Position numbers and translations under genes: made by a program. A stretch of 64,000 nucleotides of DNA from Sinimarinibacterium arenosum. Its GTDB lineage: Bacteria; Pseudomonadota; Gammaproteobacteria; Nevskiales; Nevskiaceae. Of this stretch, positions 47,904 through 56,831 are shown one piece after another. The stretch's first letter is position 1; each line of letters starts with the position of its first letter. A model generated the notes under the pieces. It saw only the letters and a program-made list of their open reading frames with translations. It ran no database searches and was not told the origin of the DNA. The DNA lies in NCBI RefSeq assembly GCF_005047655.1, contig NZ_SUKF01000001.1, forward strand, positions 608,745 to 672,744, written 5' to 3'.

Positions 47904-48518
47904 ATGCGCAGGACAGAATCGGTAACAGTGGATCGTCATCATCTCGACCCCGAAACGCGGGTGCGGATCGAGCAGGCGGTGCTGGATATCTTTGCCGAGC
48001 GCGAGTTTCACCGCGTCGGTCTGATCGAGATCGCGCGCGGCGCGAACGTCTCCTTGCAGACGATCTACAAGTACTACGGCAGCAAGGAAGCGCTGCTGTT
48101 TTCCAGCCTGGATACCTGGCTCGGCAAGCTTGCCGAACGCATGATCGATCACCTGCAGGGTATCGAGGACTACAAGGAACGCCTGCGCAAAGTGTTCTGG
48201 GTCGCGCTCGATTTCATCGAGAAGAACCCCAAGATCGTGCAGCTGGTGATGAGCTCGGTCTACATCAATACCTGGCGTGAGCAGGGCGAGTACCAGAACC
48301 CTGAGCTGTTCGGAACTTTCATCAAGGTGCTGGGCGAAGGTCGCTCCAAGGGCGTGTTGACCGACGAAGTCGATGAAAAGATCCTGCTCGACTACATCTT
48401 TGGCGTGCTGTTCCGGCTCGGTCAGAGCTATGTGTTGCGTGGCATGAAGAAGCCGCTGACCCAGCAGGCCAACATCCTGTTCGAGATGCTGTGGCGGGCG
48501 ATCGCCAAGCCGGTTTGA
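47904..48518 (+). CDS. TetR-family transcriptional regulator of the beta-oxidation operon (inferred)
   Basis: The 204-residue protein has an N-terminal helix-turn-helix (LIEIARGANVSLQTIYKYYG SKEALLF in two pieces) and an all-helical ligand-binding C-terminus with hydrophobic content suited to an acyl-CoA ligand. It is transcribed divergently from the thiolase/FadB-like/dehydrogenase operon across a 211-bp region with several palindromes, the usual arrangement for an acyl-CoA-responsive repressor. The ligand is inferred from context only. It converges with the hydrolase gene with 10 bp between stops. Confidence 0.88.
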   Translation: MRRTESVTVDRHHLDPETRVRIEQAVLDIFAEREFHRVGLIEIARGANVSLQTIYKYYGSKEALLFSSLDTWLGKLAERMIDHLQGIEDYKERLRKVFWVALDFIEKNPKIVQLVMSSVYINTWREQGEYQNPELFGTFIKVLGEGRSKGVLTDEVDEKILLDYIFGVLFRLGQSYVLRGMKKPLTQQANILFEMLWRAIAKPV

Positions 48519-48528
48519 TGCGCTGCCT

Positions 48529-49446
48529 TCACTCCGCCGGTTTCAGCACGCGGGTAAAGAACTCCACCTGATCGCTGACCGCCTGCTCGAAGCCGTCGCC
48601 GACATAGATGTCGAAGTGGCCGATGTCGTAGCGTTTGACCTCGGCTTTGTCGCCCGCGCGGGCGGCGGCGGCTTCGGCGGCTTGGGCCGGGGCCACCGAG
48701 TCGCGCAGGCAGATGCAGATCAACGCCGGACATGGAAGGTGCGCCGCTTTGAGCAGGGGCCGATACAACGGCAGTTCCAGCATCCACGAGGCAGTGATCT
48801 GGTCGCTCCAGTCATCCGGCACGATCGCACGATAGCCGGCGTCGGCGTCGCTGGAGGTCATCGCTGCAAGTTCGCCGGGTTTACCCACGATCGGGATCAG
48901 GTGGCGCTGACCGGCGATGGTGCCGAATACATCCCAGGCGGCGTGTGCGGTGAGCTTCAGCGCATTGCCGAGTCCGGCGTAACGGATCAGGTTGGTGAAC
49001 GCGGCCAGGCCGTCCATCATCGGGCCCTGACTGCTGATCGCTGCAACCGTGCCGTCCTCGACCGCCGCAGTGACGACATGCCCGCCCGAGAACGAACTGC
49101 CCCACAACGCGATGCGCGTGGTGTCGACGCTATCGACTGAACGGGCGTAGGCGATGGCGGCCGCCCAATCGTCGAGCTGTGCGCGGATGTTCAGATGCTG
49201 GCGCGGTTCGCCGTCGCTGGCGCCGAAGCAGCGGTAGTCGAATACCAGCACGTTCATGCCGGCGGCTGCGAAGCGCTCGGCAAACGCGTCCAGCCGTGCT
49301 GCGCGGGTTCCGCCGAGGCCATGCGCCATGACCACGCAGGGGGTGCCGCGCGCGCTGAGCAGGGACTTGTCGGCGGCCGGAAACCAGGCGCCCCGGATCG
49401 TCGTGCCGTGGCTGAAAAACTCGACCGATTTGAAGGGCTTGCTCAT
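48529..49446 (-). CDS. Alpha/beta hydrolase
   Basis: The 305-residue protein has an alpha/beta-hydrolase layout: HGLGGTRAARLDAFAERFAA (oxyanion region), VFDYRCFGASDGEPRQ, the nucleophile elbow GSSFSGG, an acid region around ICICLRDSVAP and a late histidine in DIGHFDIYVGDGFEQ. The start MSKPFKSVEFFSHG at 49446 is chosen because the open frame further up covers the 5' region of the divergent VWA gene. There is no signal peptide. Substrate is unknown; esterase, thioesterase or peptidase activity would all be possible. Confidence 0.87.
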   Translation of the reverse strand: MSKPFKSVEFFSHGTTIRGAWFPAADKSLLSARGTPCVVMAHGLGGTRAARLDAFAERFAAAGMNVLVFDYRCFGASDGEPRQHLNIRAQLDDWAAAIAYARSVDSVDTTRIALWGSSFSGGHVVTAAVEDGTVAAISSQGPMMDGLAAFTNLIRYAGLGNALKLTAHAAWDVFGTIAGQRHLIPIVGKPGELAAMTSSDADAGYRAIVPDDWSDQITASWMLELPLYRPLLKAAHLPCPALICICLRDSVAPAQAAEAAAARAGDKAEVKRYDIGHFDIYVGDGFEQAVSDQVEFFTRVLKPAE

Positions 49447-49572
49447 GCGGACTCCGTCGGCGTTCGGCGCGATGCGGCGCTGAATTGAAAAAGTTGAGCC
49501 CACATTTAACCCCATTCGCGCGTTGCCCGCGTTATCGATCCTGTCCCTACCGAATTTTGACCGGAGCGATCC

Positions 49573-51300
49573 ATGAAAATAATGCAGATGTCGTACGCCG
49601 CCCTCGTCGCGGTCCTCGTAGTCGCCTGCGCGCAGACGCCGGCCGAGCGTGAAGCGCGCAACGTTGTAGAGGAGGATGTAGCGACCGCTGCTGCGGCCCC
49701 TGCGCCGGCGGAGATGACGGACGCGATGGCGGAGGTTGGAGCCGCCGCAGTGCAATCGCTGCGCGCCGCGCCGACGCTGATGCTGTCCAAGCAGCAGGTC
49801 GGCGGCTTCGCGCCAGCGTATGCCGCAATGCCGTCGCAGGACCGGGAAACCTATGCGCATTTTGACGATGCCGGCGTGCTGCTCGCGGCGGAGCATCCGG
49901 TGTCCACGTTCAGTATCGATGTCGATACCGGGGCCTACGCCAACCTGCGGCGCATGTTGCGCGAGGGCCGGCTGCCGCCGCAGGACGCGGTGCGAGTGGA
50001 AGAGCTGATCAACTACTTTGAATATGACTATGCGCCGCCGAGCGATCGCGCGACGCCTTTCGCGGTGCATACGCAGCTCGCGCCGACGCCGTGGAATCGC
50101 GACACGCGATTGCTGCGGATCGGTGTGCAGGGCTGGAAGCCGTCGGGCGCATTGCCGCCGGCGAATCTGGTGTTCCTGGTCGATGTCTCCGGTTCGATGC
50201 AGTCACCGGACAAGCTGGCACTGGCGAAGTCGGCGCTGAAACTGCTGACCCAACAGCTCGATGCGCGCGACCGCATCAGTCTGGTGGTGTATGCCGGGGC
50301 GTCCGGTGTGGTGTTGCCGCCGACTCCGGGAAATCGGAAGGCCGAGATCATCGCCGCAATCGACCAGCTCGAGGCCGGCGGCAGTACCAACGGTGCCGCA
50401 GGAATCGAAACCGCTTACGCGCTGGCACAGCAGGCGCATATCGACGGCGGAATCAATCGCGTGCTGCTGGCGACCGACGGCGACTTCAATGTCGGCACGG
50501 TGAACTTCGAACAGCTCAAGGATCTGGCCGAGCGCAAGCGCGCGACCGGTGTGGCGCTGTCAACCCTGGGCTTCGGCGGCGGCAACTACAACGATCAGCT
50601 GATGGAGCAGCTGGCCGATGCCGGCAACGGCAACTACAGCTACATCGACAGTCTGGAAGAAGCGCGTCGCGCGCTGGTGCATTCGCGCGCAGCCATGCTG
50701 CAGACGATTGCGCAGGACGTGAAGATCCAGATCGAATTCAATCCGGCGGTGGTGGCCGAGTATCGCCTGATCGGTTACGAGAACCGTGCGCTGGCGCGCG
50801 AGGATTTCAACAACGACAAGGTGGATGCCGGCGAGATCGGCGCCGGGCACAGTGTGACTGCCCTGTATGAGATCGCGCTGGTTGGCAGTGCAGGCACGCA
50901 GGTCGATCCGCTGCGCTACGGCGCCACGCCCGGGACGGAAGCCGTGTCCGACGAGCTGGCGTTCCTGCGCCTGCGGTACAAGCGTCCCGGTGAAGATCGC
51001 AGCCAGTTGATTGAACGGCCACTGCGTTTGCGCGATCAGCTGGCCGGTGTCGACCGCACCGATGCCGACTTCCGCTTCGCGGCGGCGGTGGCTGGATTCG
51101 GCCAACTGCTGCGCGGCGGACGCTACACTGAATCCTTCGGATACGACGACGTGCTGGCGCTGGCGCGCAACGCACGTGGGTCCGATGATCAGGGTTGGCG
51201 CGGCGAGTTCCTGCAACTGGTGCAGCTCGCGGCCAGCCTGGATGCCACCACCGTGAAACCAGGGAGCGCGATCGGGTGTGAATCCGACGACTGCGGCTGA
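49573..51300 (+). CDS. VWA-domain lipoprotein, YfbK family
   Basis: The 575-residue product has a signal peptide with lipobox VVAC, an N-terminal vWF_A-associated domain (HPVSTFSIDVDTGAYANLRR, LINYFEYDY), a von Willebrand factor A domain with the MIDAS motif DVSGSM (DxSxS) plus TNGAAGI and LATDGDFNVG, and a C-terminal DUF3520-type segment (RYKRPGEDRSQLIERPL...FRFAAAVAGFGQLLRGG). E. coli YfbK has the same build and size. It probably binds a divalent metal and a protein partner in the envelope. The sigma-factor gene starts inside its 3' end (23-nt overlap), so the two are coupled. Confidence 0.92.
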   Translation: MKIMQMSYAALVAVLVVACAQTPAEREARNVVEEDVATAAAAPAPAEMTDAMAEVGAAAVQSLRAAPTLMLSKQQVGGFAPAYAAMPSQDRETYAHFDDAGVLLAAEHPVSTFSIDVDTGAYANLRRMLREGRLPPQDAVRVEELINYFEYDYAPPSDRATPFAVHTQLAPTPWNRDTRLLRIGVQGWKPSGALPPANLVFLVDVSGSMQSPDKLALAKSALKLLTQQLDARDRISLVVYAGASGVVLPPTPGNRKAEIIAAIDQLEAGGSTNGAAGIETAYALAQQAHIDGGINRVLLATDGDFNVGTVNFEQLKDLAERKRATGVALSTLGFGGGNYNDQLMEQLADAGNGNYSYIDSLEEARRALVHSRAAMLQTIAQDVKIQIEFNPAVVAEYRLIGYENRALAREDFNNDKVDAGEIGAGHSVTALYEIALVGSAGTQVDPLRYGATPGTEAVSDELAFLRLRYKRPGEDRSQLIERPLRLRDQLAGVDRTDADFRFAAAVAGFGQLLRGGRYTESFGYDDVLALARNARGSDDQGWRGEFLQLVQLAASLDATTVKPGSAIGCESDDCG

Positions 51301-51856
51301 GGCGGACTGGGGTGCCGGCGTTGCCGAAGCGCCGGACCCAGCCGATGAATCACTGATGCTGGCCTATGCCGCCGGCGATGCGGCAGCGTTCGAGCCGCTG
51401 TATCGCCGGCACAAGGATGCGCTGTACCGCTACTTCCTGCGCCACGTCGATGCGGCCGACGCTTCCGAACTGTTTCAGGACGTGTGGAGGAATCTGGTGA
51501 ATGCGCGTGCGCGCTACCGTCCCGACGCGCCGTTTCGTGCCTGGCTGTTTGCGCTGGCACACAATCGTTTGATGGATCACTTCCGGCGTAGTCGGCCCGG
51601 CGCGGAGTTGAACGACATGATGCCGGCGGATGCGACGCTGCAGCCCGAAGCCATCGCTCAGCGCCAACAGACGGTTGGCCGCGTGTTGTCGGCATTGAAC
51701 GCTCTGCCGTTGGAGCAGCGCGAGATCATCGTGTTGCGCGAAGAGCGCGAGCTGACGCTGGAGCAGATTGCGCAGATCCAGGGCGTCGGTCGTGAAACCG
51801 TCAAGAGCCGCCTGCGCTACGCGCTGGCCAAATTGCGGGAGGTGCTCGATGAGTAA
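51278..51856 (+). CDS. ECF-type RNA polymerase sigma factor
   Basis: The 192-residue protein has sigma region 2 (FEPLYRRHKDALYRYFLRHV, ELFQDVWRNLV, FRAWLFALAHNRLMDHFRR) and region 4 (LPLEQREIIVLREERELTLE, IAQIQGVGRETVKSRLRYAL). It starts with GTG at 51278 within the VWA gene, with AGGGAG about 11 nt upstream, and overlaps the next gene by 8 nt. The tight packing VWA - sigma - membrane protein suggests one regulatory unit in which the membrane protein holds the sigma factor. Its own target promoters are not identifiable by eye. Confidence 0.92.
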   Translation: MNPTTAAEADWGAGVAEAPDPADESLMLAYAAGDAAAFEPLYRRHKDALYRYFLRHVDAADASELFQDVWRNLVNARARYRPDAPFRAWLFALAHNRLMDHFRRSRPGAELNDMMPADATLQPEAIAQRQQTVGRVLSALNALPLEQREIIVLREERELTLEQIAQIQGVGRETVKSRLRYALAKLREVLDE

Positions 51857-53030
51857 GCAATCGCCACCGCAGCTGCCGGACGACGATCAGCTGCAGCAGT
51901 ATCTGGCGGGCGTCTCTTCGCTGAGTCGTGGCTACCGTGACGAATCGCGCGAAGTCACGCCGCCGGAGCTCGACCGAGCGGTGCTGCGGATGGCGCAGGC
52001 TGCGGCGCCGCGTCGTCGACGCGCATCGCGCTGGCAGCTGCCGCTGGCGCTTGCGGCAACGCTGCTGATCGGTGTGCCGCTGGCGTGGAACGTCACGCGG
52101 CAGGCGCCGCGCGTGCATGAAGAGTCGGTCGCAATGGCTCCGGCGCCGCCGCAGCAGCCACTGGACGCATTCGAACGCAGCGGAGGTGCCACGACGAGTG
52201 ACGACGCTGGTGCAGCGCTGGGTGCCGCCGCCGAGTCGCCGGCAAAGGAGATGCCGCCACCGCAGCGATCCCTCAAGCGTTCCGCGCAGATTGCCGCTGC
52301 GCCGGAGCCCTCGGTGCTCCCGTCAACGCCTGATCGAGAGGTGCCTGCTGTTGCTGCACGGGCCGCCACGCCGTCGGCACAAGCTGCCCCTGCGGTTGCG
52401 ATGCAATCATTGACGACAGCGTCACGCAGCGAAATGGCGGATGCGGCCGCAGCACCGGTTCTGAGCGAGGAAACGGACGAGAATCGCGCCGACACGAAGC
52501 GTTGGGTCGCGCCTGCGGCGTGGATCGTTGCGCAGTCGCCGGAGGGTGAAAACCGGGTCGGTGTCGATCTTTCAGCACCGTATGCCGGCGGAGCAGCCGC
52601 GCTGCTGCAGGGAGGGTCGGGTCTGGGGTGGATCGAACTGCGCCAGACATTGCCGGCTGCCCCGTATCGCGGCCTGCGTCTGCGTCTGCGCGGCATGCTG
52701 CGTCCGAATCTGGTTCAGGGATACGCGCAACTGTGGCTGCGCGCCGGCGCTGCTGACGTCGTTGCCGCGCAAGATCGCACTGATTCTCAGGTAGTGATCG
52801 TGACCGGCATACAGGACTGGCAGCCTGTTGATGTCACTCTCGATGTGCCCGTTGATGCTGAGGCGATCGCGCTGGGAGTGACCTTGCAGCGCGGTCAGGG
52901 TGAGGTCCATGTCGACCAGATCAGTCTGGTCGGCGTGCCAGCGGAGATGGCGCCGGCCGACTTGGCTCGCGCTCAGATACCGCTGCCGCAGCCGCGCAAT
53001 GCCGGTTTCGAGGCGCCTCTCAGTCCGTGA
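51849..53030 (+). CDS. Putative membrane anti-sigma factor with C-terminal beta-sandwich-like domain
   Basis: The 393-residue protein has a short cytoplasmic part (1-62), ending in an arginine-rich stretch, one membrane helix (LPLALAATLLIGVPLAW, about 63-80), a long low-complexity Ala/Pro/Ser linker (81-230), and a folded C-terminal domain (about 231-370). The last has WIELRQTLPAAPYRGLRLRL, YAQLWLRAG and DWQPVDVTLDVPVDAEAIALGV, resembling the carbohydrate-binding-like beta-sandwich seen at the ends of some hydrolases and regulators. It begins 8 nt before the sigma stop. The topology suits an anti-sigma factor sensing something in the periplasm; that role is inferred, as no zinc anti-sigma motif is visible. 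Confidence 0.65.
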   Translation: MSKQSPPQLPDDDQLQQYLAGVSSLSRGYRDESREVTPPELDRAVLRMAQAAAPRRRRASRWQLPLALAATLLIGVPLAWNVTRQAPRVHEESVAMAPAPPQQPLDAFERSGGATTSDDAGAALGAAAESPAKEMPPPQRSLKRSAQIAAAPEPSVLPSTPDREVPAVAARAATPSAQAAPAVAMQSLTTASRSEMADAAAAPVLSEETDENRADTKRWVAPAAWIVAQSPEGENRVGVDLSAPYAGGAAALLQGGSGLGWIELRQTLPAAPYRGLRLRLRGMLRPNLVQGYAQLWLRAGAADVVAAQDRTDSQVVIVTGIQDWQPVDVTLDVPVDAEAIALGVTLQRGQGEVHVDQISLVGVPAEMAPADLARAQIPLPQPRNAGFEAPLSP

Positions 53031-53058
53031 CACCGCGGTGAACCCTTAGACTCCCGCC

Positions 53059-53721
53059 ATGCAATCGACATGCATCAACAGCGTCTATCTCGGCCGGGTG
53101 CAGCCGATGCCGGACGATGGACGGCCGACCGCGATCTTCAAGCAGCCGGTGACGACGGTTGTGGATGTTGGGCCGGAGGGATTGATCGGCGATACGCAGG
53201 CGGATCTCCGCGTTCATGGCGGGCTGGAAAAGGCGGTGCATCATTTTCCGGCGCGCAATCTCGAGCGTCTGCGCGCGCAGTTTCCGGACATTGCCGCGCA
53301 GCTGGTACCGGGCTGCATGGGCGAGAATTTTTCGACGGATGCCTGGGACGAGGCGGAAGTCTGTATCGGCGACATTTTTCGCGCCGGGACCGTGTTGCTG
53401 CAGCTGGGGCAGCCGCGTTCGCCGTGCTGGAAGATCGACGCGCGCCACGGTGTCGACGGCATGGCGCAGTTCATCGAGCGCGAGGGCATTGCCGGCTGGT
53501 ACTACCGCGTGATCGAGCGCGGGCAGGTTCGCGCCGGTGATGCGATCACGCTGGTCGAACGCAACACTGATCCGGTCAGCCTGCGCGCGTTCTGGGATCT
53601 GCGTGCATTGCATCGTCCGAGTGCGGCACAGATGCAGCGTGTGATTGAAACGCCGGGCCTGGCGCCGGAACGCCGGCAGCGTCTGCAGCGGCGGCTGGAG
53701 TGGTTGCAGCAGAACGCCTGA
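53059..53721 (+). CDS. MOSC-domain protein (YiiM-like)
   Basis: The 220-residue protein has a MOSC domain with DVGPEGLIGDTQADLRVHGG, PGCMGENFST, and the conserved cysteine in QPRSPCWKID, then a C-terminal helical YiiM-type extension (SLRAFWDLRALHRPSAAQMQ). MOSC proteins bind molybdenum cofactor; YiiM relatives reduce N-hydroxylated compounds. It is cytoplasmic. The 28-bp gap to the preceding anti-sigma-like gene allows co-transcription, but no functional tie is apparent. Confidence 0.9.
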   Translation: MQSTCINSVYLGRVQPMPDDGRPTAIFKQPVTTVVDVGPEGLIGDTQADLRVHGGLEKAVHHFPARNLERLRAQFPDIAAQLVPGCMGENFSTDAWDEAEVCIGDIFRAGTVLLQLGQPRSPCWKIDARHGVDGMAQFIEREGIAGWYYRVIERGQVRAGDAITLVERNTDPVSLRAFWDLRALHRPSAAQMQRVIETPGLAPERRQRLQRRLEWLQQNA

Positions 53722-53748
53722 ACTCGAGCGCCGCCGCGGCCTGCGCAG

Positions 53749-54402
53749 CTACAGACTGCGCAGTGTTTCGATCAGGACCATGGTGCCGAGCGCGATCAGG
53801 ATCACGCCCATCGCGTGATCGAGTTGATGGGCGTGCGCGCGCAGTGCGCGACGCAGGGCCGGATGCGACAGCATCAATGCGACGGTCGCGAACCAGCCGA
53901 AGGTTGTCAGCGGCAGCCACAGTGCCAGCGCCAGTTTGAGATCAGTGCTGACGGGGCCGCTGATCACCGCGGTGAACAGCGCAACGAAGAACAGTGTCGC
54001 CTTGGGATTGAGTACGTTGGTCGCCAGGCCGATCCAGTAGTTTTGTGCGCTGCTGCGTTGTGGGGTGCCGCCGGCGGTTTCCGACTGCGCTGTCAGCGGC
54101 TCCGCGCGCAGCGCCTGAATGCCCATCCACAACAGGAACAGCGCGCCAGCGACGGCGATCACGCGCATCGATCCCGGCAGCTTGTGGACCAGCCAGCTGA
54201 GGCCGAACAAGCCGTAGCTGACGTGAAACAGAATGCCGCTGCCGATGCCGGCTGCGGTCCACAGGCCGGCGCCGCGTCCTTGTGCCAGCGACTGCCGGAC
54301 CACCATGGCGAAGTCGGGACCTGGCGACATCACGCCCAGCGCGTGTGCTGCAGCGACCGCGCTGAAGATTGCCCAGCCTGAGGATTCGGTCAGCGCGCTC
54401 AT
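53749..54402 (-). CDS. LysE/RhtB-family amino-acid exporter
   Basis: The 217-residue inner-membrane protein has about six hydrophobic segments and the family opening HALGVMSPGPDFAMVVRQSL, followed by GIGSGILFHVSYGLFGLSWL and GLATNVLNPKATLFFVALF. These match LysE-type exporters (RhtB/LeuE group) that pump out amino acids or derivatives. Its start overlaps the GNAT gene stop by 4 nt. The substrate is not predictable from sequence. Confidence 0.92.
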   Translation of the reverse strand: MSALTESSGWAIFSAVAAAHALGVMSPGPDFAMVVRQSLAQGRGAGLWTAAGIGSGILFHVSYGLFGLSWLVHKLPGSMRVIAVAGALFLLWMGIQALRAEPLTAQSETAGGTPQRSSAQNYWIGLATNVLNPKATLFFVALFTAVISGPVSTDLKLALALWLPLTTFGWFATVALMLSHPALRRALRAHAHQLDHAMGVILIALGTMVLIETLRSL

Positions 54403-54956
54403 TCCGCTGCTTCGGTGTCCCAGCCCGGCCAGGGTCCGTCCGTATTGACCGGCAGGACGAGCTGGCGCGTCTCCTGGTGATACAGCTCCATGCCGCGCGC
54501 CTGATAGTTGGCCAGTGCGTGCGGTCCGTCGAGCGTGCAGGTGTGGACCCAGACACGCACCGCGCCCATCGACCAGGCGCGATCGATCCCGACGCTGAGC
54601 AGGTGTCCGCCGAGGCCGCGTCCGGTGAACTCGGGCATCAACCCGAAGTAGGCGATCTCGACGTCGTTGTCGTACTGGCGTTCAAGCTCGATGTATCCGG
54701 CCGGCGTGCCGTCGCAATACATCACCCAGGTCTGTACCTCCGGCCGATCGAGATAACGCATCCAGCGCGCGTGCGACCAGCTGAGCCGGTCGCGCCAGTG
54801 CCAGTGTCCGCCGACCGCGGTGTACAGAAAACGATTCAGGGCCGGTTGCGCGTGCTGCGCTCGCAGGATCAGCGGCGCGGGGCTCGGCACGTCGGCGCGG
54901 CGCAGTGCCGCGCGCGTGCGCATTTCCAGATACCAGGTGGTGACAGCTTGGCTCAT
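54399..54956 (-). CDS. GNAT-family N-acetyltransferase
   Basis: The 185-residue protein has the acetyl-CoA-binding motif FTGRGLGGHLLSVGIDRAW and downstream VRVWVHTCTLDGPHALANYQ, a GNAT C-terminal pattern. It is flanked with 4-nt overlaps by a CHAD protein (54953-54956) and a LysE exporter (54399-54402), so all three are on one transcript. The substrate is unknown. Confidence 0.88.
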   Translation of the reverse strand: MSQAVTTWYLEMRTRAALRRADVPSPAPLILRAQHAQPALNRFLYTAVGGHWHWRDRLSWSHARWMRYLDRPEVQTWVMYCDGTPAGYIELERQYDNDVEIAYFGLMPEFTGRGLGGHLLSVGIDRAWSMGAVRVWVHTCTLDGPHALANYQARGMELYHQETRQLVLPVNTDGPWPGWDTEAAE

Positions 54957-55843
54957 GTGCGGTTGTGCATGGGATTGCTGTGGGCGCTGGTAGTGTGTGT
55001 CGACGATCGTTTCGGCGTGGTGTCGAACAGCGCGTGCCCCTGACGCAATGCGGTGTCACTCAGGCTGGACAGGCGCTGCTGGATCAGTTCGCGTGAGCGC
55101 AGCAGAACCAGCTGGTCGGCGTCGCGTTGCTGCGCGCAGCGCTCCAGCCGTTGCGCCAGTGCATGAAAATCGTGATGCAGGCCCAGGGTCTCGCCCAGGG
55201 CCTTGAGCGCGCCAACGTCAGCGCCGGCTTCGCGCAGACGCGGGGCCAGCAGGCCGTGTTGATAGCCGAGGTACTTCACCTGCTTGCGCCAGTTGTGCAG
55301 CAGTTCAGCCTGCGGGCGTGCGCCGACGCGCTGCAATTGACGGCGGCAGCGTGAATGCTGGTTGCGCAGATGGCGCCGCAGCGTGAGGTCGCCGCTGTCG
55401 GCATCCAGGGAGCCGAGGTCAATGTCATCGAGATAGAGCCGCGCCGCCTTCATCAGCTGACGTGAGCGCGACGCTGCTGCACTGAGGTCGCTGGCTTCGA
55501 TCTGGCGCGACAGCAAGCTGCGCAGCGCGTGGTATTGCGGCTGTGTCAGCTGACGCCCGAGACGCAGGCGCCGCAAGGTCTGCAGCGCAACAACGGCATC
55601 GCGTTGCCCGGACAGGCTGCGTCCGGCATCGCGCAGCAGACGGTTCAGCAGCACGTAGTGCGTGGCGAGTTCACCGCGCAGCAGCCGCAGCCACGCGCGC
55701 AGCTTCTTCAGGCTCTTGCGGGCCTGATGGACTGTTTCAGCCGATGGTTCGCGCAGGCCCGCAAGCGCCAGGTCCAGTTCGCGCCGTGCGGCCTGGTGCA
55801 GCGCGGCACCGGGCGTGAGTCGCGGGTCGACGCTGAAGCCCAC
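54953..55843 (-). CDS. CHAD-domain protein
   Basis: The 296-residue protein is a CHAD domain: helical, very basic, with histidines and arginines at regular spacing (VHQARKSLKKLRAWLRLLRG, HNWRKQVKYLGYQ and LGETLGLHHDFHAL). CHAD domains bind polyphosphate and locate to polyphosphate granules. It lacks the CYTH (triphosphatase) domain often fused N-terminally, so a purely binding role is likely. It is translated in step with the GNAT and LysE genes. Confidence 0.9.
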   Translation of the reverse strand: MGFSVDPRLTPGAALHQAARRELDLALAGLREPSAETVHQARKSLKKLRAWLRLLRGELATHYVLLNRLLRDAGRSLSGQRDAVVALQTLRRLRLGRQLTQPQYHALRSLLSRQIEASDLSAAASRSRQLMKAARLYLDDIDLGSLDADSGDLTLRRHLRNQHSRCRRQLQRVGARPQAELLHNWRKQVKYLGYQHGLLAPRLREAGADVGALKALGETLGLHHDFHALAQRLERCAQQRDADQLVLLRSRELIQQRLSSLSDTALRQGHALFDTTPKRSSTHTTSAHSNPMHNRT

Positions 55844-55855
55844 GGCAGCAACCGG

Positions 55856-56617
55856 CTACAGCGCGTAGGTGCGCTGCAGGTAATCGATGATCGCGGCCGA
55901 CTCGTACATCTCGCTGCCGGTATTCGGATCAATCAGATAGGGCACCTGCACCCGTCCGGTGCGCTCCAGCAGTGCGCGGCGATTGCGGCTGCCGTCCTTG
56001 GGGCCCTTGAACAGGCGGTCGCGCATCTGCGGCGGACCCATGTCGCTCCAGCGTGCCTTGCCGGTGTTGTGCAGCAGGTACGGCAGTTCCAGTTCGCAGA
56101 GTTTTTCACGTACCAGACGCGAGTACGGACTGGATTCGAAGCTGTACAGCTCCAGCGGTTGCTCCGGTGCGCGTGACGGCCGTGCGCGCATGCCGGCGTG
56201 CGGACGTGTCGCGCTCGCAGTCATGCTTCCGAGCAGGCTCAGTGAATGCGGTAGCGCGCGCTCGGCGCGGAGCTTCCCGTCGTAGGTGCGCGCCAGATAT
56301 TCGGCAATGTCAGCCGATTCGTAGAGTCGCGCACCGGTATTCGGATCGTGCAGAAACGGGAACTGGGTCTTGCCACCGAGGGTTGCAACCTTGGGGCGGA
56401 AGCGCGTCCCGTTCTTGGGGCACGGATAGATCATCACGTCCAGATCCAGCTCGGTCAGCGCCGAGCGCAGCATGCGGCAATATGGACAGCCTTCGAACTC
56501 GTACAGCGCGAGCGGCTGTTCGGGCTGCTTCCGTGCCGGCCGGAACGCATCGGTGCCGCGCCACAGTGCAGCGGTGCTGGTCAGCACGGAGCTGGCGACG
56601 TTGAGCGCATGCTGCAT
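55856..56617 (-). CDS. Protein with two tandem glutathione-S-transferase N-terminal (thioredoxin-fold) domains
   Basis: The 253-residue protein has two copies of a GST-N thioredoxin fold, about residues 35-115 and 150-250. The first retains a glutaredoxin-like CPYC (LYEFEGCPYCRMLRSAL), the second has SPYS in its place, so only the first could be redox active. Both end in PFLHDPNTGARLYESADIAE-type and PYLIDPNTGSEMYESAAI-type segments that bind glutathione in GSTs. There is no GST C-terminal helical domain. The role is unknown. It follows the ECF gene divergently. Confidence 0.82.
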   Translation of the reverse strand: MQHALNVASSVLTSTAALWRGTDAFRPARKQPEQPLALYEFEGCPYCRMLRSALTELDLDVMIYPCPKNGTRFRPKVATLGGKTQFPFLHDPNTGARLYESADIAEYLARTYDGKLRAERALPHSLSLLGSMTASATRPHAGMRARPSRAPEQPLELYSFESSPYSRLVREKLCELELPYLLHNTGKARWSDMGPPQMRDRLFKGPKDGSRNRRALLERTGRVQVPYLIDPNTGSEMYESAAIIDYLQRTYAL

Positions 56618-56831
56618 GGACGGTCTCCGGTCGGGCAGGTGTCGAGTCGACCATTATGCACGGACCGACCGCAAGGCTGCGGCCGTTGCGGACGCCAAAG
56701 GGGCTGCGGTGAAGCCGGCTCGTGTGGGCAAAAAACCGGCCGGTTCAAACCCTTTTCGCCTGTCGGGCGTCATATCGGCGATGATCACACCGACATGGAC
56801 CAGCGGATGGGCAGACGGCAGGGGGACCGGC

